Below are positions 47,221 through 57,225 of a stretch of 64,000 nt of DNA, one piece after another. The notes beneath the pieces are model-generated. The model saw nothing but the letters and a program-made list of their open reading frames with translations. It made no database searches and was not told the origin of the DNA. Source of the stretch: an uncultured Acidimicrobiales bacterium (GTDB lineage Bacteria; Actinomycetota; Acidimicrobiia; Acidimicrobiales; SZUA-35); assembly GCA_937922785.1 (NCBI GenBank), contig CALAJQ010000017.1:1-64000 (forward strand), read 5' to 3'. Position numbers and translations under genes: made by a program. The number at the start of each line of letters is the position of its first letter. Position 1 is the stretch's first letter.

Positions 47221-48113
47221 CATTCAGCAGTAGGCAAGAACTGGTCAACGCGCTTGAGGGCGTCGACTACCTGGTGGACGAAGGCCTGGCCACAGCACTG
47301 TTCCTGGCGCAGTCGATCCGTCAGCCCTTGCTGCTTGAAGGCGAACCTGGCGTTGGCAAGACAACCGCAGCCAAGGCGATGGCCTCGGTTCTGGGTGGTC
47401 CGCTCATCCGTCTCCAGTGTTATGAAGGCGTCAGTGCTAACGAGGCCCTGTACGAGTGGAACTACTCTCAGCAGCTTCTGGCTATTCAGCTTGCTGGTCA
47501 GGCTGATGACGGGTCTAGCAAGCCCTGGTTGGCGGCTGATGACCTATTCACCGAGGACTACCTGCTTGACCGGCCGCTGCTGAAAGCAGTCCGTCATCCT
47601 GGGCCAGCGCCTGCGGTGTTGCTGATTGATGAGATCGACCGGTCCGATGATGAGTTCGAAGCCTTGCTGTTTGAATTCCTGGGTGAACAGTCTGTGACGG
47701 TTCCCGAAATCGGAACCTTCTCAGCAGTCGTCGACCCAGTGGTGATCCTGACCTCCAACCGGTCCCGTGAGCTGCATGATGCGCTTAAGCGACGGTGTCT
47801 TTACCACTGGATCGAGTTTCCAAGCTTGGAACGAACCGCCGAAATCGTCCGCCGCAATGTCGATGCTGCCGCTCACCCTCTGGTCACAGCCGCAACCGCC
47901 TTTGTGTCTGACGCTCGAGCGCTCGATCTGGATAAGCCGCCTGGTGTGGCCGAGGCAATAGATTGGGTTGGGGCTTTGTCTGCGTTGGGCGTCACAAATC
48001 TTGATGACAGCGAAGCTCGGTCAACTTTAAGCGCTGTTATCAAAACTCCCGATGACATTCGGACGGCAAACGAAGCGATGGACGCCGGGGAACTCTCGGT
48101 CTCTGTTTCCTAG
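47217..48113 (+). CDS. coxD: MoxR-family AAA+ ATPase (CoxD-like)
   Basis: LLLEGEPGVGKTTAAKAMASVLG; LLIDEIDRSDDEFEALLFEFL. Confidence 0.93.
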   Translation: MTFSSRQELVNALEGVDYLVDEGLATALFLAQSIRQPLLLEGEPGVGKTTAAKAMASVLGGPLIRLQCYEGVSANEALYEWNYSQQLLAIQLAGQADDGSSKPWLAADDLFTEDYLLDRPLLKAVRHPGPAPAVLLIDEIDRSDDEFEALLFEFLGEQSVTVPEIGTFSAVVDPVVILTSNRSRELHDALKRRCLYHWIEFPSLERTAEIVRRNVDAAAHPLVTAATAFVSDARALDLDKPPGVAEAIDWVGALSALGVTNLDDSEARSTLSAVIKTPDDIRTANEAMDAGELSVSVS

Positions 48114-48121
48114 ATAACTGC

Positions 48122-49330
48122 ATGACTGAGGCCGTCCTATTTCGCTCGGTCGACATTGGCATCTTTGCTTCAGCGATAATCGCCCGATTGCGTTCGGCAG
48201 GTCTAGAGGTTGGCCTGGCCTCGGCCAACAGTTTCAGCGATGGCCTTGCTTGCTGTCCGCCAACTGACGTCTCGACGCTTTATTGGGTTTCACGAACGTG
48301 TCTGGTCAGAGACAAGTCAGACTTTGAAGTCTTTGATCAGGTCTTTGACGCTCTCTTCAACGATTTCAGCTTGGCCATTGCTGAGACTCGAGCCAACGTC
48401 GGCCGGGCCGAAGTGAAGGCTGAAGGATCGATGTTGAAACGCTCCTCCCCAGTTGACGGTCTGGAGATAATGGCTGGACGGGCGCGAAATACCCAGACTC
48501 CGGAGGTCACCGACGACGAAGAAGCAGCGTCGGAGTCCGACGAAGATATTGCGCTGCCCGAATTGTTGCCCAGTGAGTTCGCCGAATTGGCCGAGACTCC
48601 GTTCGACGAACTGAGCCCAGAACAGTTGGATGAGATCGGGTTATGGCTTCCGAGCGTTGTGGCCCACTTCCCGACCCGGCAGAGTCGCAGGCGGCGATCC
48701 GCACATCGGGGCACCAAGATCGATCTGCGCCGCACAATGACCGCAGCGAAATCCACGGGCGGCGTGCCCATGACGTTGGCCCGTCAAGAGGTCCGCAAAA
48801 AGCCACGATCTCTGGTGATGGTCGGCGACGTTAGCGGCTCAATGGAGAGCTTCACACGGATCTACCTGCACCTGATGCGGAGCCTTGTGGTGTTTGGCGA
48901 CGCTGAAGTCTTCACCTTCTCAACCGAACTGCGTCGGGTGACAGTTCCGTTGCGAGACAAGGACCCTCAAGCCGCGATCGACCGCATGACCGCCGAAGTT
49001 GAAGACAGATTCGGTGGCACCAGGATTGCCCAAAGTATCGGTCAGTTGGTGTCCAGCCCCGTGTGGTCTAACTCGCTAAGGGGCGCAGTTGTCCTGGTTG
49101 CTTCTGACGGATGGGATAGCGACACGCCCGAGGCACTCGACCATCAGATGCGAAGGCTTCGGCGGATGGCCCATCGAGTGATCTGGATCAACCCGCGTTC
49201 AGCAGCCACCGACTTCGAACCACTTGTGGCAGGCATGGCCGCAGCGATGGCCCACGTCGATGACCTTGTTAGCGGTCACTCTTTGGCTGCAGTGCGAGAG
49301 CTATTGGCCGCCCTGTCTCAGAGGCGGTAA
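48122..49330 (+). CDS. coxE: VWA-domain CoxE-like protein
   Basis: LVMVGDVSGSMESFTRIYLHLMRSL MIDAS; downstream of moxR/coxD. Confidence 0.92.
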   Translation: MTEAVLFRSVDIGIFASAIIARLRSAGLEVGLASANSFSDGLACCPPTDVSTLYWVSRTCLVRDKSDFEVFDQVFDALFNDFSLAIAETRANVGRAEVKAEGSMLKRSSPVDGLEIMAGRARNTQTPEVTDDEEAASESDEDIALPELLPSEFAELAETPFDELSPEQLDEIGLWLPSVVAHFPTRQSRRRRSAHRGTKIDLRRTMTAAKSTGGVPMTLARQEVRKKPRSLVMVGDVSGSMESFTRIYLHLMRSLVVFGDAEVFTFSTELRRVTVPLRDKDPQAAIDRMTAEVEDRFGGTRIAQSIGQLVSSPVWSNSLRGAVVLVASDGWDSDTPEALDHQMRRLRRMAHRVIWINPRSAATDFEPLVAGMAAAMAHVDDLVSGHSLAAVRELLAALSQRR

Positions 49331-50370
49331 AACGACTCGGCAGTACCGGCGAACATCTGAGCTTGGGCTGCTTGACCATCTTCGGCTGTGAGTTCGACCA
49401 TCGCATCAAAGACGTCTGAGTAGTTGGCCGACACCCGGTCGACTGGGAAGTTCGACGCCACCATGCAGCGCTCGGGCCCAAAAGTGTCAATACAGAACCG
49501 AACGAGCGGCCCAAGTTTGTCCACTAATTCTGGGACACCGGGCTTAGTCGCTGCGTTCTCGTATCCAAAGCCAAGAACCGGCATTAGTAATCCGGAGAGC
49601 TTCACACGGACGTGGGGCTGGGCGGCCACCATAAGCATTCCGTTGCGCCATTGGGCTGCGATTTGGTTTCGAGCAGCCTCGGTAGCGCCGACTCCCTGAA
49701 AATCACCGCCGTACCCGACTGGAGTGCCTGCGTGGCAGAGCACCATTGGAACCTCGGGAATGGCCTCGGCTAATTCGGCGATCTGGCTGAGTTGGGTACT
49801 GTAGGCCCACGCGTCATAAGACAATTCGTGTTCGGCCAGTTGTTCGTAGCCTTTGCGGAAATTGGCGGTCCTGCTCATGTCAGCGTCCTCGGCAAACGGC
49901 ATCACCGCGGGGTTGACGTGAACCGACAACGTGTGGCGGATACCTCTTACTTGGCTGCTCGCAGCCTTGTGTGCTTTGAGAACCGGCGCAACAGCGGCGC
50001 CAAGATTTAGGTCAGCGTGAGCGACGATTCCCGCTGGCGGATCGGCAAGCGTTTCCAGCCATTCAGTTTCGCCGACGGGGTCAAGCGGATCTTTGTCCTT
50101 CCAGCCGGCCTCAATGTGGACGTAACGGCCAACTTTGGACGATGCCGTGTCGGCCCGATAATCCGGAGGCATGTAGTCAGACAACAAGTTGTTGTCTTCG
50201 CCAAAGAAATGCATTGTCGGCTTCGGGAACAAAACCTTGGCGGCTGTCCTGAGGACCTTGTCGTTCCAGCCAAACATCTTCGCTAGAGGCTGTGTGGGGC
50301 GGGGAGTGCCGGCCACGTCGAAGAGGTGGATGTGGGGATCGATTACTTCGTCAAGGTGCAGCTCAGCCAT
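49318..50370 (-). CDS. Amidohydrolase family (amidohydrolase 2, TIM-barrel)
   Basis: VIDPHIHLFD; MVLCHAGTPVGYGG; VASNFPVDR. Confidence 0.9.
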   Translation of the reverse strand: MAELHLDEVIDPHIHLFDVAGTPRPTQPLAKMFGWNDKVLRTAAKVLFPKPTMHFFGEDNNLLSDYMPPDYRADTASSKVGRYVHIEAGWKDKDPLDPVGETEWLETLADPPAGIVAHADLNLGAAVAPVLKAHKAASSQVRGIRHTLSVHVNPAVMPFAEDADMSRTANFRKGYEQLAEHELSYDAWAYSTQLSQIAELAEAIPEVPMVLCHAGTPVGYGGDFQGVGATEAARNQIAAQWRNGMLMVAAQPHVRVKLSGLLMPVLGFGYENAATKPGVPELVDKLGPLVRFCIDTFGPERCMVASNFPVDRVSANYSDVFDAMVELTAEDGQAAQAQMFAGTAESFYRL

Positions 50371-50556
50371 CAGTTGAAACTAGTGGCCGACGCCAGCGAG
50401 GGCTATTTGGTTGTCAAGAATCTGGGGTTGTCGACGGGGTGTAGCGCTGCCGCTCGTTGGCGTGTGATGTGCAGTTACTGGTCGACCTGGTTGGATGGCT
50501 ACGGGTTTCTTTTCGGGGAGTCCGGTCTCTTCGGGACGCCGATCCCTTTTGCGTCA

Positions 50557-51885
50557 TTAGGCGGCGAGGGTGTGATCGGCCTCCCGCTGGTAGAGAACTG
50601 GCACTGGAGGAGCGATGGTTTTGTGCAGATGTCCGCCGCTCGCTCCGCTCACTAACCGAGTTTCGGCCTGCGGCCGAAACGTCGCAGGTTCAGGGCGATA
50701 CAGAGTCAACCTCCGGTCCGATGCCATTTCTAGCGTCCAGCCTTTGTCATGAATCAGGTGGTGCCAGCGGCGTGAGATGGGTACGAGGTTAGAGAGTTCT
50801 GTCTCGCCTCCGTGGGACGAAAAGTGGACGTGATGTATTTCGATCTGGCTCCACGGCGCCCCGCTAATGGGGCAGCATCCATAGAGCGCTCGAAGTGCTG
50901 CTCTCTGGGATGCAGTGGCCGTCCTAGATTTCCGAGAAGCATTCACATCACCGTCGGGCAGCGAGTCAATTCTTTCTAAGACACAGTCACAAGCCAATTG
51001 TCCCAACGTGCCCGGACTAAGCGGAATGCCGTCGACCGTTTCCATGATCGAGTTCTCGTGCGGACCGCTCGCAAGAGTTTGGCCGTCAGTGATGACGTGC
51101 AGCACGACGCCGGGTTGGTTGTTGTCAGCGGTCGGTTCCACAGCTGCGCCGCGAACAATAAGGTCATGAAGGGCCTGGGCTGAGATGTTGTCGGGCGTCA
51201 GCCCGTGCCCGGAGCCAAGGTCGTCGCACAGCCGACGGTATTCACTAATTAGGGCCGATCGGACTGCGGTTCCTTGAAGCGGGTCAAATACTCCTCCAAT
51301 CCGGAAGGTTTGGTTGTCCCGGGAGGCTGAGACAGAAGCATAAGTTTCTGCCCTAGCCATTTCTTCTGCAGTCTGGCCATGGTCTTTGCGGATCTTGTCT
51401 CGGTAGCGCTGCACTCGCTTGCGGAAGCTATCGACTCCAAGCCGGCTCGCAGCCGACGCCAGTTTGATGTCCTGTTCTGCCAGGACATCAATTTCCGCTG
51501 GTGTCATCCGGCTGGTGATCCGAGCCAAGATGTCCAAGTTCTCAGGAATCACCTCACCCTTGGCAACCGCTTCGCCTAACAACGGGAATCGATTCACAGC
51601 CCGGACCCGGGCTCGGTCGCTCTGAACCGTCGCGTCTGAAACTGAGTTCTTGTCTTTCAACACAACCTCAGCCGGAGGACCGACGCCAGAGTCTTCATGA
51701 GCTTTGGCTTTGTTGCCCAAGCCAACAAGTAGGCCCACGGCATGTCTCTGGAGAAGGCGTGTGCCCGCCACAAGATTGGCAACCGTTTCCGGGGTCGGGT
51801 CTGCTGAGTTGAGGCCCACAATTACCGCTGCAACCTCTGCACAAGCCACTTCTAGATGCTGTTCAAAATCCGCCGATTTAGTCAT
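50557..51885 (-). CDS. DUF222 / HNH endonuclease domain protein (13E12-type)
   Basis: DUF222 region plus CCPISGAPWSQIEIHHVHFSSHGGETELSNLVPISRRWHHLIHDKGW HNH motif. Confidence 0.9.
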   Translation of the reverse strand: MTKSADFEQHLEVACAEVAAVIVGLNSADPTPETVANLVAGTRLLQRHAVGLLVGLGNKAKAHEDSGVGPPAEVVLKDKNSVSDATVQSDRARVRAVNRFPLLGEAVAKGEVIPENLDILARITSRMTPAEIDVLAEQDIKLASAASRLGVDSFRKRVQRYRDKIRKDHGQTAEEMARAETYASVSASRDNQTFRIGGVFDPLQGTAVRSALISEYRRLCDDLGSGHGLTPDNISAQALHDLIVRGAAVEPTADNNQPGVVLHVITDGQTLASGPHENSIMETVDGIPLSPGTLGQLACDCVLERIDSLPDGDVNASRKSRTATASQRAALRALYGCCPISGAPWSQIEIHHVHFSSHGGETELSNLVPISRRWHHLIHDKGWTLEMASDRRLTLYRPEPATFRPQAETRLVSGASGGHLHKTIAPPVPVLYQREADHTLAA

Positions 51886-52022
51886 AAGAACAGTATGACG
51901 ATGGGGTATGACACTATTGATTCGCCCGCTAGCTAAGCGGCCAAGCCGCCCAGTAAATCGAATCGCTGCACCCAATCTTATACCGCGGTGAAAGAACGCG
52001 AAGCCTGTCGTAACTTGGATTC

Positions 52023-52583
52023 ATGGTCCGCTTCGCTCGATTGATGGTGATTGGATTCTTTGCAGTGCTGGCATCAAGCTGCACCGCTGATGAGGTCTTG
52101 ATCGAAGGTCAGGAAGAAGTCCAGCAACAACCCAGCACGACAAAGACCACTACTACCGAAGCCCCCCAGCAGCGTGGGACGGTAACCACCGAAAGTTCTG
52201 ACTCACAAACTGATACCGAGCCACCTTGTATCCCGACGACTGATGGGACCCGTGTGGTCGCTGATCCAGAGAACTGGGTTGGCTATCTCGAAGACTGCTC
52301 GACGCGGGACCCGCTATGGCTTGCCTCTGTCAGTTTGGCCTGTGGTTCCACACCAGACCTAAGGGTAGTTGAGAGTTTCACGGCCGACACCAATAACCGG
52401 GGCACCGAGACACAGCTCTATTCGTCGGAGTCGAGTGGGAACATATGGCCGCTCGAAGTTGGTGCTGAGTTCCCCGCCGAACGCAGACTCGCTTGGCAGA
52501 TTCCCGGCTTTCTTCTCGGGCCGTGGGAAGTAGAAGAGGTCATAGACCACTGCGATGAATCTTCCACAACTCAGAGCTCGTAA
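52023..52583 (+). CDS. Putative lipoprotein, function unknown
   Basis: MVRFARLMVIGFFAVLASSCTADE lipobox; STTKTTTTEA linker. Confidence 0.7.
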   Translation: MVRFARLMVIGFFAVLASSCTADEVLIEGQEEVQQQPSTTKTTTTEAPQQRGTVTTESSDSQTDTEPPCIPTTDGTRVVADPENWVGYLEDCSTRDPLWLASVSLACGSTPDLRVVESFTADTNNRGTETQLYSSESSGNIWPLEVGAEFPAERRLAWQIPGFLLGPWEVEEVIDHCDESSTTQSS

Positions 52584-52607
52584 TTGCAGAGGCTGAACCT
52601 TTTAGAG

Positions 52608-53420
52608 CTATGGAACGATAATCGAACCAGTGGACGAGTAGAGGGTGTACCGCTCCACTTCAGAATCGTTGCGTCTAAAGATGACCGTTCGGCCGACTGG
52701 GCGCTGCCACTGAACGGATCCATCTTCAAAGTGGGCCACTACAACCGAAGTTCGTGACGGTAAACCGACATAACCAGTCCACAGCCCCACCGGTGGGTCG
52801 ACAGACGGCACCCGGTTGCTTAAGATCACAGAGCTTCGTCCGTCCTGCTGATCACACTCACCCCCGCCGTAAACCGAAGTGTTGTTGCCAAGGAAAACAC
52901 AAAGTCGGGAATCGTTGGCGTTCAAGCCAATTTGGAAACCGTCAATTGCGCCAAGAAGGATGAACCTGGGGCCCAATTGAGAACGGTTCCAAAAAAGGAA
53001 GCGCTCGGTCGGTACAACAAACTCGGCAGGGTCGATCGATTCAAGGGTGAACTCGGGTCCGAACTCGGATGTGTCGAATTGCGGCTCCGGTCCGAAGACG
53101 GCCTGATAGATAGTTGTGCCCGCCTCGCGCCTTTGGATCCCCGTGACGTCGACGGTGAAACTGTTCACCAGGTTCACGCTCGTCGCTCCAGATGTTGTCT
53201 CTGAAGTGTCTAAGTCTGACCCGACTGACAGTGCGAAACCGGCGAGAATCGCGAAGGCCGCTGCCGCTGCCAGAAAAACCGCCCGCTGCCTTATTCGAGC
53301 CGGTCTGGCTCTGGTCAGATAACCAGATCCATCAGGTCCTGACACATCGGCCTCAGAAGCAAGCACCACTAGTTGGGCCGATAGCCAGTCTTCGAATTCA
53401 GTTGTTGTTTGCTGACTCAT
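52608..53420 (-). CDS. Single-pass membrane protein, probable anti-sigma partner of the adjacent ECF sigma factor
   Basis: TM AVFLAAAAAFAILAGFALSVG; overlaps the sigma gene by 4 bp. Confidence 0.6.
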   Translation of the reverse strand: MSQQTTTEFEDWLSAQLVVLASEADVSGPDGSGYLTRARPARIRQRAVFLAAAAAFAILAGFALSVGSDLDTSETTSGATSVNLVNSFTVDVTGIQRREAGTTIYQAVFGPEPQFDTSEFGPEFTLESIDPAEFVVPTERFLFWNRSQLGPRFILLGAIDGFQIGLNANDSRLCVFLGNNTSVYGGGECDQQDGRSSVILSNRVPSVDPPVGLWTGYVGLPSRTSVVVAHFEDGSVQWQRPVGRTVIFRRNDSEVERYTLYSSTGSIIVP

Positions 53421-53929
53421 TTCAGCACCTCTCGTAGTTGTCGCATACTTCTTGACAGCCCCGACTTCACCGTTCCGGCTGGCACGTTCAAGATCTGCGC
53501 GATCTCATCAACTGTCATCCGCTCGTAAAAGCGAAGCACCACAATGGCCCTGCGCTGCTTTGACAGGCCACTCAACGCATCCGCCAGATAGTCCGTCTCT
53601 GAAAGGGCAGGCTCTGACTTGTCGGCTCGACTCAAGAACCGGCGCCGCACCTGCAAGTGGCGGCTGTGGTCTCGGATCTGATTCACCACAACCGTCCTCA
53701 CGAAGCCAGCCGGGTTGGCTACTGAAGCCCACTGTTGGAACAACCGGGCGAACGCCTCCTGTGTTGCATCCTGCGCCTCCGCGTTGGAGCGGGTCATCGC
53801 GTAGGCAAACCGGACGACTTGGGCGAACTCGCGCCTAAAGAACTCGTCGAATGACGTCTCGGCCCCATCACCGACGGTCAGGTCGACTCGAGATTGTGAC
53901 TGCGTAGTCAACTTGGGCGAATTGTTCAT
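53417..53929 (-). CDS. ECF RNA polymerase sigma factor (SigE-family)
   Basis: FDEFFRREFAQVVRFAYAMTRSNAEAQDATQEAFARLFQQW; RFYERMTVDEIAQILNVPAGTVKSGLSRSMRQLR. Confidence 0.92.
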   Translation of the reverse strand: MNNSPKLTTQSQSRVDLTVGDGAETSFDEFFRREFAQVVRFAYAMTRSNAEAQDATQEAFARLFQQWASVANPAGFVRTVVVNQIRDHSRHLQVRRRFLSRADKSEPALSETDYLADALSGLSKQRRAIVVLRFYERMTVDEIAQILNVPAGTVKSGLSRSMRQLREVLK

Positions 53930-54106
53930 ACCTACGGCTGACGAGCTACCCGGTCGGATCGTTCCATGCTTCACAAGGTTTGTGCGACCTTTGCCATGTT
54001 GAGCTTAAACGCATATAGTTTGCTCGCATAGAGCGGTGGGCTATGGGCTGAGGGCGGTTGTACGACTGGCTGGTCTCGACTGACGGGGCTCAACCCAACA
54101 AAGCAA

Positions 54107-55897
54107 ATGGAGAACTTGATGATTAAGCGGCGGAGTTTTAGAGGCGGACTTAGGTCAGTATCACTGGGCCTCGTAATGGCATTGGGGGCAGTGGCAGGAA
54201 TCCCGGCACAGGCATCTCCAGTCGACGCACAAAGTGCGGAGTTTGCCTGCACAGTCGTTGCATCACCTGACGGTTTCGACGTGAACTGGACACCCGGAGC
54301 TTGGGCTGGCGGCTCCGGTGGGGATAGTGCCGACCGCTTCATCGTTGAACGAAAGGTATTTCGCAGCTTCTTCTGGAGGGGTCGAACCGACGTCGACAAA
54401 TCGTCATTCCAGGATTCAGGAACACCAAAGAACGTTGGTCAAGTTAGCTACCGCGTATCGGCTCGACTGGGATCCAAAACTCTTGAGCAAGTTCAATGCT
54501 CAGCTGGCGATACGCCCGGTTTCACATGTGACCAAGTTCAGCTAGACAACGGCCGATTTGATGTCTCGTGGCAAAGCCCGGCGGCTCCCAGCGGTGCAAA
54601 GGTTGACTTCGTGCTGCGGCGGTCAGTCAAACCTGAGGGCGCCTTGTTCTGGAGAACCCGAACGGACGCAACCGCCTATTCGGATAGCGCCTCGCCAACC
54701 GGCTCAGCGAATTACGTCGTACTTCAGCGAGTCGACCGACGAGTTGTTGGCATGACCAACTGCACAGCTGGCGATGTGACTCCGCCGAACGAATGCCAGC
54801 TTGTTCGCACCCTGGGTCCAGAAAGACCTCGATTTAGCGTCGGTCGGCCGTTCACTGACGGCAGCCTCTACTACAGAACCGAAAGCTTCGACCCTGCAGT
54901 GCCCGAGGTCTTGGTGCAGATCGATGCCGCAGTGGCTGAAACCGCAGTGTTGGGTGCCCTTCCCGGTGCGTTCGCAACTCCATTGTTCGTCGAACCAGAC
55001 GGATCGGTCGTGCTCACTCTTCGTACTGAAGAGTTGGGTGCCGAGCTTTGGCGCTTCGACCGCCCAACCGGGACGTTCGCACTTATCGAAGACATCAACC
55101 CGGGCCCAGCAAACTCGTTCCCGGCGGGGTATGCAGTGTCGAGTGGCCCACCTCTTGTCTCAGCATCTGATGGGTCCGGTCAACAACTGTATTCATATGA
55201 CGTTGCAACGAAATCCCTTTCGAAGATCGACAGCTTTTCTGAATTGGGTTTCTTCAATGTGTTCGTAATGGCCGACGGGCCAGGCAATCGCATATACCTA
55301 ACAGGACTGAATCAGGATTTCATTAGGACCTTTGTAGAATACGACCGAAACAACGACACGTATAAAGACCTGGGGTACACCGAAGTCAACCGAGTTCTGT
55401 CCGCTCCTGATGGGAACATCTACTTTGGATCCGACGGGGATCTTGATGATGAGGGTCTGTTCCGACTTAACCCAGCGACCGGGGTGATCGACAAGGTCGT
55501 CAACACCTTTGATGTTCAAAGCATCGGCCAACTTGCCGCCGGCCCTGGAGATCTCATCTTCTATAGCATCGTGGACGAGCGAAGCTTCGGGCGGCTGTGG
55601 GCTTATGACACCTCTACTGGAGAATCGATAGCGATCGACAACCCCTCCACCTCCAGCCCAACGCAACCGTTGTTGGGGAACGACGGTCGCTATTACCTAA
55701 CAAGCACACGAGGTGGGATAGCAACCGTCTATTGGTCATGGGATCCAGCGCTTGGGATTACCGAGGTGCTCGACACAGCCGCCATCGGGGTCGATCCCGT
55801 CGGTCAACTTGCAGTTGGCGGCGACGGCAGTCTGATTGTTGTGGATGGGGCAGATGGCTTGGTCAAGGCCATCGATCCGAGCTGTTTGTCGGGCTGA
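54107..55897 (+). CDS. Secreted protein with two Cys-containing FnIII-like repeats and a beta-propeller-like C-terminal half
   Basis: Signal peptide SLGLVMALGAVAGIPAQASPVDAQS; FACTVVASPDGFDVNW / FTCDQVQLDNGRFDVSW repeat pair; NPATGVIDKV, YDTSTGESIAID propeller motifs. Confidence 0.6.
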   Translation: MENLMIKRRSFRGGLRSVSLGLVMALGAVAGIPAQASPVDAQSAEFACTVVASPDGFDVNWTPGAWAGGSGGDSADRFIVERKVFRSFFWRGRTDVDKSSFQDSGTPKNVGQVSYRVSARLGSKTLEQVQCSAGDTPGFTCDQVQLDNGRFDVSWQSPAAPSGAKVDFVLRRSVKPEGALFWRTRTDATAYSDSASPTGSANYVVLQRVDRRVVGMTNCTAGDVTPPNECQLVRTLGPERPRFSVGRPFTDGSLYYRTESFDPAVPEVLVQIDAAVAETAVLGALPGAFATPLFVEPDGSVVLTLRTEELGAELWRFDRPTGTFALIEDINPGPANSFPAGYAVSSGPPLVSASDGSGQQLYSYDVATKSLSKIDSFSELGFFNVFVMADGPGNRIYLTGLNQDFIRTFVEYDRNNDTYKDLGYTEVNRVLSAPDGNIYFGSDGDLDDEGLFRLNPATGVIDKVVNTFDVQSIGQLAAGPGDLIFYSIVDERSFGRLWAYDTSTGESIAIDNPSTSSPTQPLLGNDGRYYLTSTRGGIATVYWSWDPALGITEVLDTAAIGVDPVGQLAVGGDGSLIVVDGADGLVKAIDPSCLSG

Positions 55898-55944
55898 GCG
55901 ATAGTTGCGTCTGTAGTGTTTACGTCTTGTTTGGGTTTCATTCG

Positions 55945-55977
55945 GGGGTCGGGTCTCTTCGAGACGCCGACCCCTTT
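55945..55977 (+). terminator. Hairpin terminator GGGGTCGG-GTCTC-TTC-GAGAC-G-CCGACCCC-TTT
   Basis: Near-perfect stem between convergent genes; related GTCTCTTCGxGACGCCGA sequence at 50515-50547. Confidence 0.8.
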
Positions 55978-55983
55978 GTGCGA

Positions 55984-57225
55984 CTAGCGCTTGGCGGTTT
56001 TGCCGAACATGATTCCGGCTACCCGACGGATTTGGATCTCTTCGGCGCCTTCGGTGATCCGGTACCGGCGGTGATGGCGATAGATGTGTTCAAAGGGCAT
56101 GTGGCGTGAATAACCCATGCCGCCACAAGTCTGCATGGCTTGATCGGCAGCGTTACACACCAACCGGTTGGCCCGGTAGTTGCACATACTCACAAGGTCA
56201 GTAACTTCCATGTGATGTTGGCGGTCCATCTGCCAGGCCGTCTTGTGAATCAAAGCCCGCAACATTGCCGCTTCGGTCTGTAGCTCGGCCAAAGGAAACT
56301 GAATTGCCTGGTTTAGCCAAAGAGGTTTGCCAAATGGTGCTCTGTCCTTGGCATAAGCCACAGCAGTGTCGATACAAAACTGGGCTGCTCCCAACGAGCT
56401 GGCGGCCTGACGGATCCGGTTCTCGTGCACAAAGATTTGCGCCAGTTCTAGGCCTCGGCCTTCTTCGCCCAAGATGGCGTCGTTGCTGACACGAACATCT
56501 TTGAACCGGACGTCAGGATGGTCCGTTGGCATGTTGAACGTCCACCAGTACGGCCCGATCTCAACTCCGGGGGCATCAGCTGGCACCAAGAAACAAGTGA
56601 TCCCGTTGGCGTCGCCGTCTTCGCCCGAGGTGCGCACAAATAGCGCATCATGGGTTGCGTGATGCATTCCGGTGTTCCAGCGTTTGTGAGCGTTGATGAC
56701 CCACTCGTCACCATCTCGCACGGCAGTGGAATCCATGTGGGTTGCGTCAGAACCGTGCTCGGGTTCGGTCAACCCGAAAGCAACCCGCCGTTCGCCCCGA
56801 AAACTGGCTTCGATGAACTCTTCTTTTTGGGCTTCGGTTCCTTTGGCCAGCATCATCATGACCGTCGGGAAGTTGCCTACGATCGAAGACTCGTTCTGAA
56901 GATCGTTGTGTAGGCCAAGCCCCTTGCTGGCGAGATGCTCACGAATTACGGCCATGCCCAGATTGGTGCCGTCCTTGCCGCCCACACTCGCCGGTAGGGC
57001 ATACCGCAGATGACCGGCGGCGTCAGCCCGGCGCCTCATCTCACCTAACAGATCTTCCCAAGCTTGTTGGGGTTTGCCTTCATCATCCCAGTTGGTTCGG
57101 GCGTGTTCACGGCGATGGTCGAAGTACTGAATGTTCTCAGCTTCCAACGGCTTGATCTCGGCCTCGATAAAGGCGTCAAGCTCGCCGAGGTAAGCAACAA
57201 GGTCTGCGGGTAGTTCAAAATCCAC
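55984..57225 (-). CDS. Acyl-CoA dehydrogenase family protein
   Basis: FGLTEPEHGSDATHMDSTAVRDGDEWVINAHKRW; CGGMGYSRHMPFEHIYRHHRRYRITEGAEEIQ. Confidence 0.94.
   Translation of the reverse strand: MDFELPADLVAYLGELDAFIEAEIKPLEAENIQYFDHRREHARTNWDDEGKPQQAWEDLLGEMRRRADAAGHLRYALPASVGGKDGTNLGMAVIREHLASKGLGLHNDLQNESSIVGNFPTVMMMLAKGTEAQKEEFIEASFRGERRVAFGLTEPEHGSDATHMDSTAVRDGDEWVINAHKRWNTGMHHATHDALFVRTSGEDGDANGITCFLVPADAPGVEIGPYWWTFNMPTDHPDVRFKDVRVSNDAILGEEGRGLELAQIFVHENRIRQAASSLGAAQFCIDTAVAYAKDRAPFGKPLWLNQAIQFPLAELQTEAAMLRALIHKTAWQMDRQHHMEVTDLVSMCNYRANRLVCNAADQAMQTCGGMGYSRHMPFEHIYRHHRRYRITEGAEEIQIRRVAGIMFGKTAKR

Noticed and set aside
50660-50690. Hairpin GTTTCGGCCTGCGGCCGAAAC as a terminator
   Set aside because: Lies inside the C-terminal coding part of the DUF222/HNH gene and has no T-tract.
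51904-51909. GGGTAT at 51904 as a further SigF -10 element
   Set aside because: No GTTT at the required 15-17 nt upstream.
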